Position numbers and translations under genes: made by a program. A stretch of DNA of 9,505 bases from Boseongicola sp. SB0675_bin_26 (GTDB taxonomy: Bacteria > Pseudomonadota > Alphaproteobacteria > Rhodobacterales > Rhodobacteraceae): assembly GCA_009843725.1 (NCBI GenBank), contig VYCX01000180.1:1-9505 (forward strand), read 5' to 3'. Under the pieces are notes generated by a model that did not search any database, was not told the DNA's origin, and saw only the letters and a program-made list of their open reading frames with translations. Below, piece after piece: positions 6,217 to 9,505 of the stretch (position 1 is its first letter; each line of letters starts with the position of its first letter).

Positions 6217-7110
6217 CTACCTGAGATGCGTTTCGAAGAAGGCCAGTGTCCGATCCCAGGCAAGCCTGGCTGCCGCTTCGTCGTAGCGAGGTGTCGTGTT
6301 GTTATGGAACCCGTGATTCACGTTCGCATAGAAGTGGACGCTGAACTCCTTGCCGTGCTCCCTTAGCGCGGCATCGTAGACTTCCCAGCCGGCGTTGATC
6401 CGCTCGTCCAGCTCGGCATAATGGATCAGCAGCGGCGCCTGGATCTGCGGCACGTCGTCGACACTCGGCTGACGGCCGTAGAACGGCACCGAGGCGGCAA
6501 GGTCGGGATAGGCAACCGCTAGCGCGTTGCAGACGCCGCCGCCGTAGCAGAAACCGACGCAGCCGACGCGGCCAGTCGAGTCTTGGTGATCGCGCAGGAA
6601 CTCAAACGCAGCGAAGAAATCCTCCATCAGCTTGCTGCGGTCCAGCTGACGCTGCATTTGGCGGCCCTCGTCGTCGGTTCCGGGATACCCGCCAAGGGGC
6701 GTCAGCCCGTCGGGTCCGAGGGCAAGGAATCCGGCCTTGGCGGTTCGGCGGACAACGTCCTCGATGTAGGGGTTGAGCCCGCGGTTCTCGTGCACGACAA
6801 GTACTGCGGGCAGGGGGCCAACGGCACCGGACGGTTTTGCCATCAATGCCCTGATCGTCCCGTGGCCTTCCGGACTCGGGTATTCGACAACGGAGGTTTC
6901 GATGCCAGGATCGTCGGGCGCGACCTCCTGCGCCCAGGCGTAGTTCGGCTGAAGCTGTTCAAGGATCATTGAGCCGGTGACACCGGCAGCGGCGTACTTT
7001 CCGGCTTGAGAGATGAATTCACGCTTCGACAGCGTGCCGTGGACGTATCCATCAAAGATTTCGAGGATCCGTTGGTCAAAATCTGATGCGCGCTTGCGTG
7101 TTGCTGTCAT
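6217..7110 (-). CDS. Dienelactone hydrolase family protein
   Basis: This 297-residue alpha/beta hydrolase has a catalytic triad of Cys188 (GFCYGG, 186-191), Asp235 (AELD, 232-235) and His266 (NHGFHN, 265-270). Such enzymes open lactone or ester bonds through the Cys nucleophile. HENRGLNP (107-114), PDGLTPLGGYPG (133-144) and FYGRQPS (210-216) are further family marks. The first about 65 residues form an extension found in YghX-like members: YVHGTLSKREF (22-32) then a mildly hydrophobic AAAGVTGSMIL. It resembles a Tat signal region but lacks the twin arginine (it has KR), so export is doubtful. ATG 7110 is preceded 7 nt away by AAGGA (7122-7118); the ATG at 7128 has no good site. The substrate is unknown. 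A decayed copy of its 3' half lies just downstream. Confidence 0.92.
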   Translation of the reverse strand: MTATRKRASDFDQRILEIFDGYVHGTLSKREFISQAGKYAAAGVTGSMILEQLQPNYAWAQEVAPDDPGIETSVVEYPSPEGHGTIRALMAKPSGAVGPLPAVLVVHENRGLNPYIEDVVRRTAKAGFLALGPDGLTPLGGYPGTDDEGRQMQRQLDRSKLMEDFFAAFEFLRDHQDSTGRVGCVGFCYGGGVCNALAVAYPDLAASVPFYGRQPSVDDVPQIQAPLLIHYAELDERINAGWEVYDAALREHGKEFSVHFYANVNHGFHNNTTPRYDEAAARLAWDRTLAFFETHLR

Positions 7111-7117
7111 GGTATGA

Positions 7118-7122
7118 TCCTT
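7118..7122 (-). promoter_or_regulatory. Ribosome binding site that fixes the dienelactone hydrolase start
   Basis: AAGGA on the minus strand is 7 nt before ATG 7110, favouring it over the in-frame ATG six codons upstream at 7128. Confidence 0.65.
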
Positions 7123-7173
7123 GGCCATGCGTGCCGACGATGGCCACGCGGTCGGTCCTCGTTCGAGCCTTGG

Positions 7174-7188
7174 GGTGAGGGCGTCACC
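7174..7188. repeat. Small hairpin GGTGA-GGGCG-TCACC beside a T-loop-like GTTCGAGCC
   Basis: A perfect 5-bp stem with a 5-nt loop. GTTCGAGCC at 7161-7169 resembles a tRNA T-loop, but no matching T-stem, anticodon arm or acceptor is present. It may be part of a dispersed repeat or an old integration scar. Confidence 0.35.
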
Positions 7189-7634
7189 AACTCCCTTGCC
7201 AGTTACCTAGCCCTGTCAGCGCAAAATTCAAGCACAAGTGCGCGGCACCGCTTGCCGGAATGCCGGGCTTGCGGAGACAACGAGTGAATTCGGAAGAAGA
7301 GTTCCTGAACTTGCAACTCCTTCCGCACCGCATTCCCCGACGAGCAGAGGTTTCAATTGTGTCTGCCAGCCCATGGCAGGTTCCGTGGTTCATGCTCCCG
7401 ATGGGCGCTACGTCTTTGGTCCCCGTCGCATATCGGGCTTCATCACTCTGACCCGTACAAGGCCGACGGAGTTCCGCTCCGGCATGCTGGGAAGAGTGCA
7501 GAATTCGCTCAAGTGTTCCTGCCCGATGCACTTGGAAGACGTGATGGCGGACTTTCTTGACTTGCCCGTTGCTCTTTTCCACCCGTCATTGCCATGGACG
7601 GAGTAGGGGTTGGCCGCCACGCAGCATAAGCCTA

Positions 7635-7650
7635 ATGTCTGCCATGACAT
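7635..7650. promoter_or_regulatory. Inverted repeat ATGTC-N6-GACAT upstream of the P450 gene
   Basis: ATGTC (7635-7639) and GACAT (7646-7650) form a dyad with a 6-nt spacer. It overlaps the 8-bp palindrome GACATGTC (7646-7653). It lies about 80-90 nt before the P450 start, a plausible operator position, but short dyads also occur by chance. Confidence 0.25.
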
Positions 7651-7717
7651 GTCGGACTGGCCGTCGAACTGCCTTCCGGAGATATTCATCCGACGTGCAG
7701 GAATCGAAGGAGCTACG

Positions 7718-7721
7718 GGAG
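7718..7721 (+). promoter_or_regulatory. Ribosome binding site of the P450 gene
   Basis: GGAG lies 6 nt before ATG 7728. It supports this start over the open frame that continues upstream to 7557, whose extra residues do not resemble a P450 N-terminus. Confidence 0.6.
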
Positions 7722-7727
7722 ACGGGA

Positions 7728-8906
7728 ATGACCGACCTTGCGCCGCTTGACGAAGCGATCACGCTTGACCAGCTCAGCCGCGACCCGTTCCCGATCTACC
7801 GACGGCTGCGCCGCGAGGCGCCGGTGCTGCGGGTCAAGGCGGCGGGCCGGACGTTCCTGACGAAGGCCGCCGACACAAAATACGTCAAGGACCTCCCGAA
7901 GCTGTTCAGTTCAGACGATCCGAACACGCCGATGAAGCGCGCCTTCTGGGCGCACACGCTCATGCGCAAGGACGGCGAAGCGCATCTGCGCGAGCGCATG
8001 GCCATGGCACCCGCCTTTGCCCCCAAGATGATGCGGGACGAATGGATGCCGCAGTATCGCAGGATTGCCGAAGACTATGTCGCCCGACTGCCTCGGGGCG
8101 AAGTCGTTGACCTCTTTCCGGCGCTCTCCGGGCCCTATGCGGCGCGGGGCCTGGCTATTCTGCTGGGGCTTGAGGAAGCCACGGACGAGGAGATGCAACG
8201 CTGGTCGCAGGCGCTGATCGACGGGGCGGGGAATTTCGGGTGGCGGGACGAACCCTTCGAGCGTGTCGACCGCGCCAACGAGGAGATGCACGCGCTCTTC
8301 GACCGTCTGCATCACAGGCACAGGGCGGAACCGAACAGTTCGGCGTTTTCGGTGATGCTGAACGCTGATGACCCGATCCCCGAAACCCAGATCCATGCCA
8401 ACATCAAGATCGCCATCGGCGGCGGCATCAACGAGCCGCGCGACGCCTTGAACACGACCCTCTACGGACTGCTGGCCAATCCGGGTCAACTGGCAGAAGT
8501 GAAACGCAATGCCGACTGGGAAAGGGCTTTCGAAGAGGGCATTCGCTGGGTTGCGCCGATTTCGGTGTCGTCGCGTCTTGTCACGGAGGACACGGAGATT
8601 CGAGGCTGCCTGATCCCGAAGGGGGATACGGTCATGACCATTCAGGCCAGCGCCAACCTGGACGAGGACTTCTTCGACTACGGCGAGGCGTTCATCGTCG
8701 ACCGCGACAGGAATCCGCACCAGTCCTTTGGCAACGGGCCGCATTTCTGCTTGGGGGCGCATGTCGCCCGCCGCGCGATAGGACAGATCATGCTGCCCGT
8801 CCTGTTCGACCGGTTTCCGAACATGACGTTGCCCGACCCTGGCGCGGTGATCTGGCGGGGCTTCGGATTTCATGGCCCCACCTGCCTTCCGGTCCTCTTG
8901 AACTGA
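7728..8906 (+). CDS. Cytochrome P450 (bacterial soluble type)
   Basis: This 392-residue protein has normal bacterial P450 length and no membrane anchor. The heme-binding loop FGNGPHFCLG (334-343) supplies Cys341 as the iron ligand. ExxR of the K-helix is EGIR (Glu270-Arg273), and the C-helix has HLRERMAMAPAF (86-97). P450s use electrons from a ferredoxin or similar partner to insert oxygen into a substrate. The I-helix reads GGGINEPRDA (231-240): where most P450s have (A/G)GxxTT, the acid-alcohol pair is Glu236-Pro237, so the usual Thr is missing. No ferredoxin or reductase gene lies beside it. It stands apart from the sugar-acid locus, with an aldo/keto reductase 442 nt downstream. CYP family and substrate are not identifiable by reading. 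Confidence 0.93.
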   Translation: MTDLAPLDEAITLDQLSRDPFPIYRRLRREAPVLRVKAAGRTFLTKAADTKYVKDLPKLFSSDDPNTPMKRAFWAHTLMRKDGEAHLRERMAMAPAFAPKMMRDEWMPQYRRIAEDYVARLPRGEVVDLFPALSGPYAARGLAILLGLEEATDEEMQRWSQALIDGAGNFGWRDEPFERVDRANEEMHALFDRLHHRHRAEPNSSAFSVMLNADDPIPETQIHANIKIAIGGGINEPRDALNTTLYGLLANPGQLAEVKRNADWERAFEEGIRWVAPISVSSRLVTEDTEIRGCLIPKGDTVMTIQASANLDEDFFDYGEAFIVDRDRNPHQSFGNGPHFCLGAHVARRAIGQIMLPVLFDRFPNMTLPDPGAVIWRGFGFHGPTCLPVLLN

Positions 8907-9348
8907 CGGCCCGCAGGTTCAGGGTTGGAATGTGGCGACAACGGCTTGCAGACATTGCGAGCCGAGACGCAAGTTGCACCATGGCGAATGTCGGGCTAAG
9001 GGCATGTCCGTGGAATCAGGCGTGATCGACGTTCGCTACAGGCCGGCGACCCGCGGACCCGTGAAGAAGGGCGGTGCCCGGTGGCCGATCGACGGCGCGG
9101 ATAGGAACCGTGAAACGCGCTTGGGCCTGCGCTTGCGGCTGATTCGGCCGAAGGAAACAGTTGTCACGGCGCAGCATTGTTGCGGCCGAACAACCGGATG
9201 ATCGACATGCTGGAATGGAGGCGTGCCGCATGAGGCGAGAGAAACAGGACAAGCCCAACCTCGGCTGGCATGCATGCCACACGCCGCCCATTGCGCCCGT
9301 CTGGTTCCAGAAACTCCCGGATGGCCTGCTGCCAAGGGATGTTGCGCC
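8907..9348. other. 442-nt intergenic region without a recognisable gene
   Basis: Several short overlapping frames are open on both strands (such as 8932-9201 plus and 9036-9350 minus). None shows a known motif, and their Arg/Cys-rich makeup is typical of chance frames in GC-rich DNA. A weak dyad, TGAAC...GTTCA just after the P450 stop, has a 13-nt loop and no T-tract, so it is not called a terminator. Confidence 0.5.
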
Positions 9349-9505
9349 ATGAAAACGAGGTCATTGGGTCACGGCGGGCCGTCGGTGTCGGTCCTGGGCG
9401 TCGGCGCGATGTCTTTTGCGGGCATCTATGGCAACGCAACCGTCGAAGAAAGCCACGCGATCCTGGACGCCGCGCTCGATGCAGGCGTGACTCATGTCGA
9501 CACGG
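9349..9505 (+). CDS. Aldo/keto reductase, N-terminal 52 residues (3' end beyond window)
   Basis: The visible part begins MKTRSLG and continues VSVLGVGAMSFAGIYG (13-28), then EESHAILDAALDAGVTHVDT (33-52). These match beta-1 and alpha-1/beta-2 of the aldo/keto reductase barrel: a G-x-GAM-F strand, and an Asp that in this family is the catalytic Asp of DTA. The active-site Tyr and Lys lie beyond the edge. Members reduce aldehydes and ketones with NADPH. A ribosome site AAGGGA (9334-9339) stands 9 nt before ATG 9349. Subfamily and substrate cannot be judged from this fragment. Confidence 0.82.
   Translation, partial: MKTRSLGHGGPSVSVLGVGAMSFAGIYGNATVEESHAILDAALDAGVTHVDT

Larger units (their letters stand above)
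7129..7727. other. 599-nt intergenic region without a recognisable gene
   Basis: Open frames exist on both strands (for example 7184-7582 minus and 7238-7606 plus), but neither reads as a known protein and they overlap each other. The region separates the leftward hydrolase from the rightward P450, so it should hold two divergent promoters. A hairpin at 7174-7188 and an inverted repeat at 7635-7650 are the only structures noticed. Confidence 0.5.

Noticed and set aside
7150..7190. Possible tRNA 3' end because of GTTCGAGCC followed by CACCA-like bases
   Set aside because: The flanking bases do not form a 5-bp T-stem, and no anticodon or acceptor arm is found upstream.
7184..7582. Minus-strand open frame of 132 codons in the spacer before the P450
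   Set aside because: It has no recognisable domain or ribosome site, and a competing frame on the other strand is equally open. It was left as intergenic.
7911..8873. Minus-strand open frame of 320 codons opposite the P450
   Set aside because: The P450 frame has the heme loop, ExxR and a ribosome site. The reverse frame has no recognisable domain.
9036..9350. Minus-strand open frame of 104 codons overlapping the aldo/keto reductase start
   Set aside because: It has no motif and Pro/Arg/Cys-rich composition, and it conflicts with a well-supported reductase start and ribosome site.

Overview
The window is GC-rich (about 60-65% by eye), with short intergenic gaps, clear GGAGG-type ribosome sites and overlapping genes. 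Gene families and codon use suggest a proteobacterium, most likely an alphaproteobacterium. That taxonomic call is inference. No rRNA, tRNA, CRISPR array or intact mobile element was seen.

Positions 1-5734 look like one carbohydrate-acid catabolic locus in two divergent transcription units that share a 145-bp spacer (3795-3939). The leftward unit is denD (D-erythronate dehydrogenase family), then a full-length UxaA/altronate-dehydratase-family enzyme, an SDR dehydrogenase, and a class I/II aminotransferase cut by the left edge. The rightward unit is a fumarylacetoacetate-hydrolase-family enzyme that overlaps a D-2-hydroxyacid dehydrogenase (glyoxylate/hydroxypyruvate reductase type) by 8 nt. 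UxaA dehydratase, SDR and FAH hydrolase can be read as a non-phosphorylative sugar-acid route: aldonate to 2-keto-3-deoxyaldonate to 2,4-diketo-3-deoxyaldonate to pyruvate plus a small hydroxyacid. That logic is known from L-fuconate and L-rhamnonate pathways. The hydroxyacid dehydrogenase, DenD-like enzyme and aminotransferase could handle two- to four-carbon products or a related substrate. The substrate cannot be fixed from sequence, and no transporter, regulator or sugar oxidase lies in the window.

Positions 5735-7128 hold an intact dienelactone-hydrolase-family gene on the minus strand. Downstream of it is a decayed partial copy of its own 3' half (about 5740-6000), with a frameshifting deletion over the nucleophile region and an in-frame stop.

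Positions 7129-7727 have no recognisable gene, but contain a small hairpin next to a T-loop-like GTTCGAGCC and a short inverted repeat before the next gene. Positions 7728-8906 encode a complete cytochrome P450 with an unusual I-helix in which the conserved Thr is replaced by Pro. Positions 8907-9348 appear non-coding, and an aldo/keto reductase begins at 9349 and runs off the right edge.
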